Position numbers and translations under genes: made by a program
DNA from: an uncultured Clostridium sp.
GTDB taxonomy: Bacteria; Bacillota; Clostridia; TANB77; CAG-508
DNA: 34,707 nt
Direction: 5' to 3'
NCBI GenBank assembly: GCA_958413095.1
Contig: CATYUF010000013.1
Span: forward strand, 1-34,707
Notes under the pieces: generated by a model
Databases searched by the model: none
Seen by the model: the letters and a program-made list of their open reading frames with translations, nothing else
Told to the model about the DNA's origin: nothing
Shown: positions 23,921 to 32,898 of the stretch, one piece after another
Layout of the letters: the number at the start of each line of letters is the position of its first letter
How positions within the stretch are numbered: the first letter of the stretch is position 1

Positions 23921-26533
23921 ATGGCAGAGTTTTCACCAATGATGCAAAAATATCTTGAAACAAAAGAACAATATAAAGATTGCATATTATTTTATCGTTT
24001 AGGAGATTTTTATGAAATGTTCTTTGAAGATGCAATTATAGCAGCAAGAGAATTGGAAATAACATTAACAGGAAAAGATTGTGGTCAAGAAGAAAGAGCT
24101 CCAATGGCAGGAGTGCCACATCATGCAGCAGAGATGTATATTTCAAGATTAATAGCTAAAGGATATAAAGTTGCAATTTGTGAACAACTAGAAGATCCTA
24201 AAACTACAAAAGGTATTGTTAAAAGAGGTGTTATAAGAGTAGTAACACCAGGGACAATAGTTGATAGTAATATGCTAGAAGAAAGAAAAAATAATTATAT
24301 AATGTCTATATATAAAACAGGAATATATTTTGGAATAAGTGTATGTGATATAACAACAGGGGAGTTTTATGCGGCTGAAATAAAAGATAATAACAATTTT
24401 CCTCAATTACTAGATGAAATTGCAAGATATTCGCCATCTGAGTTAGTTGTAAATTCAATGATGGCAGATTGCACAGAAGAAATGGGAAAAATAAAAGAGA
24501 GATTTTCAAGCTATATTACAAAATTCCAAGATAAATTTTTTGAAAACAAAGCAGATGTTATAAAATTAAGATTTAATTTACTTGATACAAACCAAAAAGA
24601 AATTGAAAATATCCAAGAAAGAACATTTGCAATTCCAGCAATTAATGCATTAATTGAATATATTGAACAAACTCAAATGACAAATCTAGATCATATAAAT
24701 AAAATAACAATATATCAAATTTCAAAATATATGTCTTTAGATATAAATGCTAGAAGAAATCTTGAAATAACAGAAAAGATGAGAGATAAATCTAAAAAAG
24801 GAACATTATTATGGGTGTTAGATAAAACATCAACTTCAATGGGGGGAAGACATTTAAGAAGATGGTTAAATGACCCACTAATAGATACAACTGAGATTAA
24901 TAGAAGATTAAATTCAGTTAAAGAACTAAAAGAAGACATAATGTTAAGAGGAGAAGTAATAGAAAATCTAAAGAAGGTTTATGATATAGAGCGTTTAGCA
25001 GGTAAAATGGCTTATGGAAATGCTAATGCAAGAGATATGATAACTTTAAAAAATTCATTATCAAAATTACCTGAAGTAAAAAAAGTTTTATCTAATTGTA
25101 AGTCTGAAATGTTAAAAGATTTATTTGAAAATTTGGACGAGTTACAAGATATATATGAGTTGATAGAAAAATCAATAGTAGACGACCCTCCAATGAGTAT
25201 AAAAGATGGAGGAATTATAAAACTTGGATTTGATGAGGAAATAGATAAATTAAAAACAGCTACGACAGAAGGTAAAAATTGGATTATTCAATTAGAAGCA
25301 GATGAAAAAGAAAAGACAGGAATAAAAAATTTAAAAGTTGGATTTAACAAAGTATTTGGATACTTTATAGAAGTAACAAAATCAAATTTAAACCAAGTAC
25401 CAGAAAGATATATAAGAAAACAAACATTAACAAATGCAGAAAGATATATAACAGAAGAACTAAAAAATTTAGAAAATCAAATATTAGGAGCAGAAGAAAA
25501 AGTAGTAAATCTAGAATACAATGCTTTTACTATGATAAGACAAGAAATTGCTCAAAATATAAAAAGATTGCAAAAGACAGCAACAATAGTATCAACTTTA
25601 GATGTTTTAACTTCATTTGCACAAGTAGCAGAAGATATGAATTATTGTATGCCAGAGGTTGATAATTTAGGTGTTATAGATATAAAACAAGGAAGACATC
25701 CTGTAATAGAAAAAATGCTAGGAACGGGAGCTTTTGTAGAAAATGATACATATTTAGATAAAGAAGAAAACAGATTATCAATAATTACAGGACCTAATAT
25801 GGCAGGTAAATCTACATATATGAGGCAAGTAGCATTAATTACATTAATGGCACAAGTAGGAAGTTTTGTTCCAGCACAATCAGCAAAAATAGGTGTAGTT
25901 GATAAGATATTTACTAGAGTAGGTGCATCAGATGATTTAAGTATGGGACAAAGTACTTTTATGGTAGAAATGATGGAAGTTGCAACAATTTTAAAAGAAG
26001 CAACTCAAAATAGTTTGGTAATATTAGATGAAATAGGTAGAGGAACATCAACATATGATGGATTATCAATAGCCTGGGCGGTTGCTGAATATATAGCTAA
26101 TAAAGAAAAATGTGGAGCTAAAACATTATTTGCAACACATTATCACGAACTAACTGAATTAGAAGATAAAATAGAAGGTGTGAAAAATTATTCAATTGCT
26201 GTAAAAGAAAAAGGTGAAGATATAATTTTCTTAAGAAAAATTGTAAGAGGAGGAACTGATGAAAGCTATGGTATTCATGTTGCAAGACTAGCAGGAGTTC
26301 CAAAGGCTGTTACTGTTGAGGCTAATAAAATATTAAAATCATTAGAAAGAAAAAATATATTAACAGGAAAAAAAGAGGAAAAGCCAGATAAGAAACAAGT
26401 TGAAGGTCAATTTGATATGTATAATTATAAACTAGCAGAAATAGCACATGAAGTAGATAAAATTAACTTGAATGAATTAACTCCTATTGATGCATTGAAT
26501 ACTTTAGTGAGAATAAAGGAGAAAATGAAATAA
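23921..26533 (+). CDS. mutS: DNA mismatch repair protein MutS
   Basis: 870 residues, full length. The mismatch-reading GDFYEMFFEDA (Phe-x-Glu type) is at about residues 28-38. The ATPase has Walker A GPNMAGKSTYMRQ (about 624-636), then DDLSMGQSTFMVEM, LDEIGRGTSTYDG and ATHYHELTELE. MutS recognises mispaired bases and recruits MutL. AAGGAAAGGA precedes ATG 23921 immediately after the right arm of the inverted repeat, so a hairpin in the mRNA could influence its translation. It probably forms a unit with miaB. No mutL is present in the window. Confidence 0.97.
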   Translation: MAEFSPMMQKYLETKEQYKDCILFYRLGDFYEMFFEDAIIAARELEITLTGKDCGQEERAPMAGVPHHAAEMYISRLIAKGYKVAICEQLEDPKTTKGIVKRGVIRVVTPGTIVDSNMLEERKNNYIMSIYKTGIYFGISVCDITTGEFYAAEIKDNNNFPQLLDEIARYSPSELVVNSMMADCTEEMGKIKERFSSYITKFQDKFFENKADVIKLRFNLLDTNQKEIENIQERTFAIPAINALIEYIEQTQMTNLDHINKITIYQISKYMSLDINARRNLEITEKMRDKSKKGTLLWVLDKTSTSMGGRHLRRWLNDPLIDTTEINRRLNSVKELKEDIMLRGEVIENLKKVYDIERLAGKMAYGNANARDMITLKNSLSKLPEVKKVLSNCKSEMLKDLFENLDELQDIYELIEKSIVDDPPMSIKDGGIIKLGFDEEIDKLKTATTEGKNWIIQLEADEKEKTGIKNLKVGFNKVFGYFIEVTKSNLNQVPERYIRKQTLTNAERYITEELKNLENQILGAEEKVVNLEYNAFTMIRQEIAQNIKRLQKTATIVSTLDVLTSFAQVAEDMNYCMPEVDNLGVIDIKQGRHPVIEKMLGTGAFVENDTYLDKEENRLSIITGPNMAGKSTYMRQVALITLMAQVGSFVPAQSAKIGVVDKIFTRVGASDDLSMGQSTFMVEMMEVATILKEATQNSLVILDEIGRGTSTYDGLSIAWAVAEYIANKEKCGAKTLFATHYHELTELEDKIEGVKNYSIAVKEKGEDIIFLRKIVRGGTDESYGIHVARLAGVPKAVTVEANKILKSLERKNILTGKKEEKPDKKQVEGQFDMYNYKLAEIAHEVDKINLNELTPIDALNTLVRIKEKMK

Positions 26534-26592
26534 TATAGAAAAAATTCCTGTAAAAATGTATTATAACAAGAATTTTAAAAAGTTAACATGTA

Positions 26593-26621
26593 TTTACATA
26601 ATATCCTAAATGTGGTAAAAT
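26593..26621 (+). promoter_or_regulatory. Sigma-A promoter, extended -10
   Basis: TTTACA at 26593-26598, a 17-base spacer ending in TGG, and TAAAAT at 26616-26621. It lies 47 bases before the next gene. Confidence 0.65.
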
Positions 26622-26668
26622 ATATATGTAACTATAAATTCAAATGAATAAGTAGAAAAGGAGAAAAA

Positions 26669-27247
26669 ATGAAAGAAAAACGGAAAGAAGAAATTAATTC
26701 AAACGTAAAGGCACTACTGAAAAATCATTCAACAGATGAAATAGGACTTTTAGGAGTTTTATTAACTGATGTAATTCAAAAAAAGGAAGAAATAAGGGAA
26801 TTAGAAAGGGATAGTTTAATGTCAATGCTAGCTGACCCCAATGAAGACTTCTTCAAAGGTGAAGAGAATCAGTTTTTATCTGAAATTCTTAGTAATGAAA
26901 AAGAATTACAATATTTTGTTTCATCAATGCAAAAGAACATTGTAAAAGAATTGGAAGCAGAAGAAAATAAATTTCCAGATGAAGACATTGAAAAATTACG
27001 AGATTTTTTTACACTTGAAACGTTAGAGAATCTTAATGTAAATAAACAAAATCCTCAAATAAGAAAACTGATAATAGCATTATGGTGCAATGAAAATATT
27101 GTTATAGAAGAATGCCATGGAATATCAGGACAAATTGACGACCTGATAGAAAAAATCAATGAATTCCAATCAAAAGCAGTGTTGAATTGTAGCCTAGAAA
27201 AAGCACTTGATATTATTTATGGTTTGAAAGAATATTTAGAATCCTAA
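26669..27247 (+). CDS. Soluble helical protein of unknown function, 192 aa
   Basis: It has its own promoter, an AAAAGGAG ribosome binding site and a terminator. The protein is charged and almost certainly all-helical: KRKEEINSNVKALLKNHSTD at the start, a coiled-coil-like KKEEIRELERDSLMSM, an acidic DPNEDFFKGEENQ loop, and a C-terminal half with NPQIRKLIIALWCNENIVIE. There is no signal peptide, membrane segment or metal motif. G+C is slightly higher than in its neighbours. I do not recognise the family. Its position at the start of an accessory stretch after mutS suggests an acquired gene. Confidence 0.7.
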   Translation: MKEKRKEEINSNVKALLKNHSTDEIGLLGVLLTDVIQKKEEIRELERDSLMSMLADPNEDFFKGEENQFLSEILSNEKELQYFVSSMQKNIVKELEAEENKFPDEDIEKLRDFFTLETLENLNVNKQNPQIRKLIIALWCNENIVIEECHGISGQIDDLIEKINEFQSKAVLNCSLEKALDIIYGLKEYLES

Positions 27248-27292
27248 AAGGTTCCTAATTAGGAATCTTAAAAAGTACTTTAAAGTACAGAT

Positions 27293-27340
27293 AACCCAAA
27301 TTATTAGACAAAAAGTTTAATAATTTGGGTTTATTTTTAG
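27293..27340 (+). terminator. Terminator after the 192-aa gene
   Basis: AACCCAAATTATTA (27293-27306) pairs with TAATAATTTGGGTT (27318-27331), followed by TATTTTT. Two further small hairpins (GGTTCCTAATTAGGAATC and AGTACTTTAAAGTAC) lie just before it. Confidence 0.85.
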
Positions 27341-27479
27341 TTATCAGATTCATATTTTAGGACATCCTATATAATTTTATACAAAAATAATTATATAAAT
27401 TTAATTTAGAAGTAATTAATTATTGTATAAGACAATTATATGAAATGAAAAGGGTATATTTTAAAAATTTGATATTAAA

Positions 27480-27761
27480 ATGACAGAATTGTTAAATAGC
27501 AAATTAAAAAATATAAAATTATATATAGTATTTAATATGCCAACACCTGAGTTATTAGAAAATTATGGAGTTATAAAATGTAGCAAAGACGATTTCTTAA
27601 AAATAGCTTCAAAAGATTATATAAGATATAAAAAAGGAAAATATCAATATGAAATATTAACAAATGATAAAAATAATATAAGGAAAAAATATAATATAGA
27701 AACAATTGACAAACCGTCAATTGAAGAAATAATGGTATTTTACATTAAGGGGGAAAAATAA
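27480..27761 (+). pseudogene. C-terminal remnant of an ABC transporter ATPase
   Basis: 93 residues from an ATG with no ribosome binding site. The sequence ends in SIEEIMVFYIKGEK, which is how the ATPase subunits of small ABC-2 exporters usually end, and it is followed 2 bases later by a matching permease. The nucleotide-binding core (Walker A, signature motif, Walker B) is absent, and the upstream 138 bases contain stops and no trace of it. The simplest reading is that the 5' two-thirds of the gene was deleted. It could alternatively be a small free-standing regulatory piece, which I consider less likely. Confidence 0.55.
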
Positions 27762-27763
27762 TT

Positions 27764-28438
27764 ATGATAAAAGGATTAATAAAAAAAGATTTATATAATT
27801 TGGGAAGTTATAAATCTTCTCTAATTATTATGGTAATATTTTGTGGAATTGCAATAATAGGAACAAAAGCAGTAAATTATGGGCCAATCATAATAAGTAC
27901 AATGATTGGAATGATAGTACTTTCAACCTTTAGTTATGATGAAATATCAAAGGCAAATAAATATATATTAACATTGCCAACAAATAGAAAAGAACTAGTA
28001 AAAGAAAAATTCATTTTAGCTATTGGAGCGACAATATTTGGAGGAATATTAGGAATAATAATAACAATAATAATAACAAAAATAATGAATTATATACAAC
28101 CAATGAATGCTATAGACTTGGACTATAATAATTTATTGATTTCAACTATCAGTGGAATGTTTGGAATATCATTAATACAAGCAATACAAATACCAAGCAT
28201 ATATAAATGGGGAGCTGAAAAAGGAAGGATTCAAATGTTTGTATTAATATTTCTTTTAGTTGTTTTAATATCAGGAATAGGATTTTTAATAATGAAATCA
28301 AATATTAATATAAACTTAGAGATATTTGAGAATTTTATGGATAAATTTGGAATTATTTTTTTACTACTTTTAATAGCAATTATGTATTTTATATCTTATA
28401 AAATATCTTGTAAGGTGTATAAATATAAAGAAGAATAG
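27764..28438 (+). CDS. ABC-2-type membrane permease
   Basis: 224 residues with about six membrane segments (roughly 20-33, 37-55, 85-107, 128-148, 160-178, 197-215). MIKGLIKKDLYNLGSYKSSL and ILTLPTNRKELVKEKFILAI match the ABC-2 permease family that forms small export systems for peptides, antibiotics or unknown substrates. AAGGGGG lies 12 bases before the ATG, inside the end of the preceding ATPase remnant. With the ATPase truncated, the transporter is probably inactive unless another ATPase serves it. Confidence 0.8.
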   Translation: MIKGLIKKDLYNLGSYKSSLIIMVIFCGIAIIGTKAVNYGPIIISTMIGMIVLSTFSYDEISKANKYILTLPTNRKELVKEKFILAIGATIFGGILGIIITIIITKIMNYIQPMNAIDLDYNNLLISTISGMFGISLIQAIQIPSIYKWGAEKGRIQMFVLIFLLVVLISGIGFLIMKSNININLEIFENFMDKFGIIFLLLLIAIMYFISYKISCKVYKYKEE

Positions 28439-28459
28439 GAAATGTTTAGTAAAAAGCAG

Positions 28460-28488
28460 TTGACATTCCAAAACAAAAGTTCTATAAT
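28460..28488 (+). promoter_or_regulatory. Consensus sigma-A promoter
   Basis: Exact TTGACA (28460-28465), 17-base spacer and exact TATAAT (28483-28488). It drives the ORF6N gene through a leader of about 95 bases that contains a small TAGCA/TGCTA hairpin. Confidence 0.85.
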
Positions 28489-28590
28489 ATAAACACAATA
28501 ATATTATAAAAATAATAACGAATGTAATATTAAATGTAGCAATGATAAAAATATATGCTATTATGAGTTGTGTATTAGGAAGTGATATTC

Positions 28591-29544
28591 GTGGAAGAAA
28601 AAAACAAAATCTCAGACCTAAATGAAAAATTGAAAAAAGTAGAATATACAGAAGAAGATATTAGAAATTTGATTTATACTATAAGAGGAAAACAAGTAAT
28701 GCTTGATAGTGATGTAGCAATGTTATATCACTATGAAACTAAAAAGATTAATCAAACAGTAAAAAGAAATATTGAAAGATTTCCAGAAAAATTTTGTTTT
28801 CAGTTAACGGAAGAAGAAACAGAAAACTTGAGGTCACAAATTGTGACCTCAAGTTTAAAAACAGAAAATTACGGAGGAAGAAGATATTTGCCATATGTAT
28901 TTACAGAACAAGGAATAGCAATGCTTTCAGGATTATTAAGGAATGAAGTAGCAATTCAAGTAAGTATAAATATTATGGATGCATTTGTAGAAATGAGAAG
29001 ATTTTTGACTACAAATGGACAAGTGTTTGAAAGGATAACAAATGTAGAGCATAAATTAATAGAACAAAACAATTTACTATCAAATCATGAAAAGAAATTT
29101 GAAGAGGTTTTTGACCAATTGCAAAACAAGAAAGAAAATGAATTTACACAAAAAATATTTTTTGACGGTCAAATTTGGGATAGTTATAGCTTAATAATTG
29201 ATATTATTAAAAGAGCCAAAAGTAAAATATTAATTATAGATAATTATATAAATGACAGTATTTTGAAAATGTTATCAAAGAAAAACAAAGATGTAGAAGT
29301 GATAATATTAACATCACAAAACTGTGATTTAAGTATGTTAGATATAAATAAATTTAATAAACAATATCCAATACTTAAAATTGCAAGAAGTAATAAATTT
29401 CATGATAGATTTATAGTAATAGATAATAAAGAACTATATCATTGTGGAGCTTCTTTAAAAGACTTAGGTAAAAAATGCTTTGCAATTAACAAGATGAACG
29501 ATATTAAATTTATTGAAGAAATTGAAAATATAGTAAATTTATGA
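28591..29544 (+). CDS. ORF6N-domain protein with a phospholipase-D-like C-terminus
   Basis: 317 residues from GTG 28591, chosen because AGGAAG lies 8 bases upstream; GTG 28582 overlaps that site. Residues about 20-125 are an ORF6N domain: RGKQVMLDSDVAMLYHYETK, then IERFPEKFCFQLTEEE, GGRRYLPYVFTEQGIAMLSG and MDAFVEMRRF. ORF6N is a DNA-binding domain common in phages and plasmids. A coiled-coil linker (about 140-180) leads to a C-terminal domain with IIKRAKSKILIIDNYINDSI and KFHDRFIVIDNKELYHCGAS at about residue 268, which resembles one half of a phospholipase-D-like nuclease site (H-x-K form altered to HDR). Such proteins are linked to mobile DNA, but their role is not established. Confidence 0.8.
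   Translation: MEEKNKISDLNEKLKKVEYTEEDIRNLIYTIRGKQVMLDSDVAMLYHYETKKINQTVKRNIERFPEKFCFQLTEEETENLRSQIVTSSLKTENYGGRRYLPYVFTEQGIAMLSGLLRNEVAIQVSINIMDAFVEMRRFLTTNGQVFERITNVEHKLIEQNNLLSNHEKKFEEVFDQLQNKKENEFTQKIFFDGQIWDSYSLIIDIIKRAKSKILIIDNYINDSILKMLSKKNKDVEVIILTSQNCDLSMLDINKFNKQYPILKIARSNKFHDRFIVIDNKELYHCGASLKDLGKKCFAINKMNDIKFIEEIENIVNL
28824..28856. repeat. 33-bp perfect palindrome inside the ORF6N gene
   Basis: AAACTTGAGGTCACAA is followed by one central A and its exact reverse complement. It encodes the NLRSQIVTSSLK stretch of the ORF6N domain. Confidence 0.9.
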
Positions 29545-29752
29545 TAATATTTTAATGTATTAATTTTATAATCTCCTGATTAAGCAACAAATGGAGTATT
29601 GAGCCAGGAGAAGTAAGCGTGATAATAGAGAATTTTAGTTATGCAAATTATATAGTTCTTGCTATTGCAAATAGAAATGCAATGAAAAATATGAAATATA
29701 AGCATTATTAGCATATAAAAAGGAGATATATTAAAGGAGAATAATAAATAAG
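29545..29752 (+). other. Gap with a short uninterrupted frame of unknown origin
   Basis: 208 bases. A frame without a start codon (about 29582-29710) reads WSIEPGEVSVIIENFSYANY and ends at TAG, perhaps a gene fragment. I could not assign it. The end of the gap holds AAAGGAG for the next gene. Confidence 0.25.
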
Positions 29753-30499
29753 ATGGAAAAATATAAGACTGTAAAAGATGCAATAGATGGATTTATAAGA
29801 GAGTTAAAGGAAAATAATCAATATAAATTATTACCAACAAACGAGAAGAGTTCTGATAATTATGAATATAATATTTATAATGAAATAAGTTTGCAACATG
29901 AACTTGGAGAATTTTTAAGAAATAGATTAGAGGGGAATTATAATATATTTTTTGAAAAAAATATTTATGATAAAGAAAAAGAAGAATGGATAAAAAAAGA
30001 AGTTGATCTTATATTAATAAATGAAAAAAAAGAGAAATATGCTATCGAATTAAAATTTTCAAAAGGTGAAAATGCAAGAATTCCAGAAAATATGTATGAT
30101 TTTATTAAGGATATAAAATTTATGGAGCAAGTGATGAGTAAAAAAGGATTTACAGATGCATATAATCTAATTATAGTAGATAGTCCACTATATTATGAAG
30201 TATTATCAAATAAAAGAAAAAATACAATAAGATATGATATTTATAAGATTTTTAGAAATGATAAGGAAGGTGTTAATATAAAAAGGGAAATAGATAAAAA
30301 TATTATATTAAGAAAAGAAGAAATTGATGAGAATAAGTATTGTAGACCTACTGGAAAGAAAGAATACAAAGGAAAAGGGTTTAAACTAAAAAGAGATTAT
30401 ACTGATAAATACTGGAAAAAAATATTTGAAGAAGATAAAGATAATCCATATAGATATTTATTCATTTCACAAAAAGAATATGAACAATTGGCAAAATAA
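29753..30499 (+). CDS. PD-(D/E)XK nuclease-like protein, unknown role
   Basis: 248 residues. A core typical of the restriction-endonuclease-like fold is visible: an acidic helix EISLQHELGEFLRNRLEGN (Glu50/Glu53), then Asp85 in KKEVDLILINEK, and Glu99-x-Lys101 in YAIELKFS, giving D-X13-E-X-K. The rest includes DFIKDIKFMEQVMSKKGFTD and a basic C-terminal region. There is no methyltransferase, helicase or antitoxin beside it, so it may be a stand-alone nuclease or an orphan defence gene. AAAGGAG is 13 bases upstream of the ATG. The fold assignment is inferred from motif spacing. Confidence 0.6.
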   Translation: MEKYKTVKDAIDGFIRELKENNQYKLLPTNEKSSDNYEYNIYNEISLQHELGEFLRNRLEGNYNIFFEKNIYDKEKEEWIKKEVDLILINEKKEKYAIELKFSKGENARIPENMYDFIKDIKFMEQVMSKKGFTDAYNLIIVDSPLYYEVLSNKRKNTIRYDIYKIFRNDKEGVNIKREIDKNIILRKEEIDENKYCRPTGKKEYKGKGFKLKRDYTDKYWKKIFEEDKDNPYRYLFISQKEYEQLAK

Positions 30500-30517
30500 T
30501 AAAGTTAATGCTATATC

Positions 30518-30592
30518 ATTTGTTTTATTGAACATGAAATTGCAATGATTTCAGCTTTGTTGAAAACTGATAGTGCAATCATGGAGAAATAA
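30518..30592 (+). pseudogene. Fragment of a second ORF6N-type gene
   Basis: An open frame without a start reads FIEHEIAMISALLKTDSAIM then EK and a stop at 30590-30592. This closely resembles the ORF6N stretch FTEQGIAMLSGLLRNEVAI of the gene at 28591. It is a short remnant of a related gene, cut off just before the terminator. Confidence 0.55.
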
Positions 30593-30594
30593 TC

Positions 30595-30634
30595 AAGTAA
30601 AAACTGAGCGACAATCACTCAGTTTTTACTTTTT
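30595..30634. terminator. Bidirectional terminator between convergent genes
   Basis: AAGTAAAAACTGAG (30595-30608) pairs exactly with CTCAGTTTTTACTT (30618-30631) around a 9-base loop, with A and T runs on both sides. It serves the nuclease-like gene and asnB. Confidence 0.88.
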
Positions 30635-32480
30635 ACAATTCTATCTTAGGTTCATACCTCTCAAGCCACATATTAACTTGACAAAGATAAGCCATAAGCT
30701 GCGGACCAGTCATTAATTGCCCAAACCAAGGCCTAGAAAAAGCTTCACCATTTGAATCTAAAATACTCAAAATATAATCACGATTTAATAAACTATTAAT
30801 AGGAGCATCACTTTTTTCCATAATATTTGAAAGCATAAGCTTAACCTTAGATAAATAAGTAGGATTATGAGTTTTAGGATAAGGAGATTTTTTTCTATCA
30901 ACAATTTCATCAGGTAAAAAGTCTTTACACACATATCTTAACAATCCTTTTTCTCTACCTTTTAAAGCTTTCATTTTCCAAGGAATGTTCCATACATATT
31001 CAGCTAATCTATAATCGCAGAAAGGAACTCGCAACTCAAAACCATTATACATAGACATTCTGTCAGACCTATCTAAAAGAGTTTGCATAAACCAATTTAA
31101 AGTCAAATATGAAATTTTTCTTTTTTCAGCAGTTTCTTTGGAATCAGATTCTAAAATTTCAACTTCCTTTAAACTTTCATTATATCTGTAATCTATATAA
31201 TTCCTCAAATTAACTTTAGAAGAAATATCAGAATTTAACAATTTTTGTCTTTCTTCTATTGCGATTGACCATGGGAAAGTACCACTATTTAAACTATCTT
31301 CTCTAAAAAACCATGGATAACCACCAAATATTTCATCAGCACATTCACCAGTTAAGGCAACTGTCATTTCACTTTTTACATTTTTACAAAACAATAATAA
31401 AGAAGAATCTATATCAGCCATACCTGGCATATCTCTTGCAATCATAGCATCTTCCAAGCTTGAAGCTAATTCTGGTGTATCAATAACAATTTTATGATGT
31501 TTGGTATGAAGATTTTTAGTCATTAAATCTATATAGTAATTATCTGAATTTGGTTGAAAATCACTTTTTACGAAGTTTTTATCATTATCAACATAGTCAA
31601 TAGAATATGTATCTAATGGAGGCAAACCTTCTTTTTTATAGTAATCAGCAGCAAATTTTGTTATTATACTTGAATCTAATCCACCAGATAGGAAGGTACA
31701 AATAGGTTTATCAGAAACAAGTTGACTAGTAATAGAATCATTTAAAAGATATTTTATTCTTTCACAAGTTTTTCCTAAACTATCAGTATGCTCCTTAGAT
31801 TTTAAACTCCAGTATTTAGTAAGGTGTAAGCCAGCCTTATTAAATACACCAAAATGAGCAGGTTTTAACTCAAAAATATTTTTAAAAACAGTTGTGCCAG
31901 AGGTATGACTAGGACCTATACCAAATAACTCGCTGATTCCTTGGGAGTCAATAATTTTTTCAACACCAGGAAATTTAAAAATAGCTTTAATTTCTGATGC
32001 AAATATAAAAGTATTATTTTGTATTGTATAAAAGAAAGGCTTTACACCAAAATGGTCACGAGCAATAAATAATTCTTCTTTTTTAGTATTAAAAATAGCA
32101 AAAGCAAAAATTCCATTTAAATAATTAACAACAGAATTTCCAAAATGAATATACGATTTTAATAAAATTTCCGTATCTGAATGAGTTTTTATTTCAAATC
32201 CATTTTCAATTAATATATTTTTTAATTCTTTAGTATTATATAATTGACCATTATAGCAAATTATATAATCCCCATATGAATAATGTTCAATCATAGGCTG
32301 TTTTCCACCTTCTGGGTCAATGACAATTAATCTTTTATGAGCGAGATGAACATAATCGGAATAGTAGTAACCATCTTCATCAGGACCTCTTTTAGATAAT
32401 TTTGAATTCATTTGTTGAATAACGGATTTAGAATGATGTATTTTATCGATAAAATTTGCATAACCAGTAAAACCACACAT
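30633..32480 (-). CDS. asnB: Asparagine synthetase, glutamine-hydrolysing
   Basis: 615 residues on the minus strand. I chose the ATG at 32480 because it gives MCGFTGY with the catalytic Cys2, which must be exposed after Met removal, and AAGGAGG lies 9 bases upstream. The N-terminal glutaminase domain has Cys2, LSKRGPDEDG and GQLYNTKEL. The C-terminal synthetase domain has the ATP-pyrophosphatase loop FLSGGLDSSI at about residue 260 and LTGECADEIFGGYPWF. It makes asparagine from aspartate, glutamine and ATP. An inverted repeat (32542-32576) lies upstream of the start and could be a control site. It ends at the shared terminator. Confidence 0.96.
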   Translation of the reverse strand: MCGFTGYANFIDKIHHSKSVIQQMNSKLSKRGPDEDGYYYSDYVHLAHKRLIVIDPEGGKQPMIEHYSYGDYIICYNGQLYNTKELKNILIENGFEIKTHSDTEILLKSYIHFGNSVVNYLNGIFAFAIFNTKKEELFIARDHFGVKPFFYTIQNNTFIFASEIKAIFKFPGVEKIIDSQGISELFGIGPSHTSGTTVFKNIFELKPAHFGVFNKAGLHLTKYWSLKSKEHTDSLGKTCERIKYLLNDSITSQLVSDKPICTFLSGGLDSSIITKFAADYYKKEGLPPLDTYSIDYVDNDKNFVKSDFQPNSDNYYIDLMTKNLHTKHHKIVIDTPELASSLEDAMIARDMPGMADIDSSLLLFCKNVKSEMTVALTGECADEIFGGYPWFFREDSLNSGTFPWSIAIEERQKLLNSDISSKVNLRNYIDYRYNESLKEVEILESDSKETAEKRKISYLTLNWFMQTLLDRSDRMSMYNGFELRVPFCDYRLAEYVWNIPWKMKALKGREKGLLRYVCKDFLPDEIVDRKKSPYPKTHNPTYLSKVKLMLSNIMEKSDAPINSLLNRDYILSILDSNGEAFSRPWFGQLMTGPQLMAYLCQVNMWLERYEPKIEL

Positions 32481-32541
32481 ACATGTATTCCTCCTTGTAA
32501 ATATAGTTATCAAAATTAAATAAATAATTTTAATTTGTTAT

Positions 32542-32576
32542 CTTAAATTAAGGGGTAAGATAATACCTAATTTAAG
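32542..32576. repeat. Imperfect inverted repeat upstream of asnB
   Basis: CTTAAATTAAGG and CCTAATTTAAG pair with one bulged base around GGTAAGATAATA. It starts about 60 bases upstream of the asnB start on the minus strand. Possible operator; no known motif. Confidence 0.4.
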
Positions 32577-32827
32577 TTTATAATACTATGGCAAATAGTA
32601 ATAATAGATATAGTATGATAATATTTTGATTTTTGCTATTAGAAAGTATTAAAATTTAGTGATAAGATATAATATTTTAGTTTTTCATTTATGATGAAAT
32701 AAAAAGTGTAAAAACCTAATTTAATAAGAAAAACATCAAAGTTACAAGAGTTATAACTTTATATTTGTTGTATATAGAAAAAACATAGAAAAGGCTAATA
32801 ATTTAGTAAATTTTCTATAAAATGAAT

Positions 32828-32856
32828 TTGAAAATATGACTTATTTGTGATAAAAT
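32828..32856 (+). promoter_or_regulatory. Sigma-A promoter, extended -10
   Basis: TTGAAA at 32828-32833, a 17-base spacer ending in TGA, and TAAAAT at 32851-32856. It points to the gene at 33030 with a leader of about 165 bases. Confidence 0.6.
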
Positions 32857-32898
32857 AATATTCGAATATTAAAATAAATAATAAAAACTAATAGAAAT

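Noticed and set aside
23715..24035. 106-aa minus-strand ORF across the miaB/mutS junction
   Set aside because: It is a shadow of the two genes and of the inverted repeat, without a ribosome binding site.
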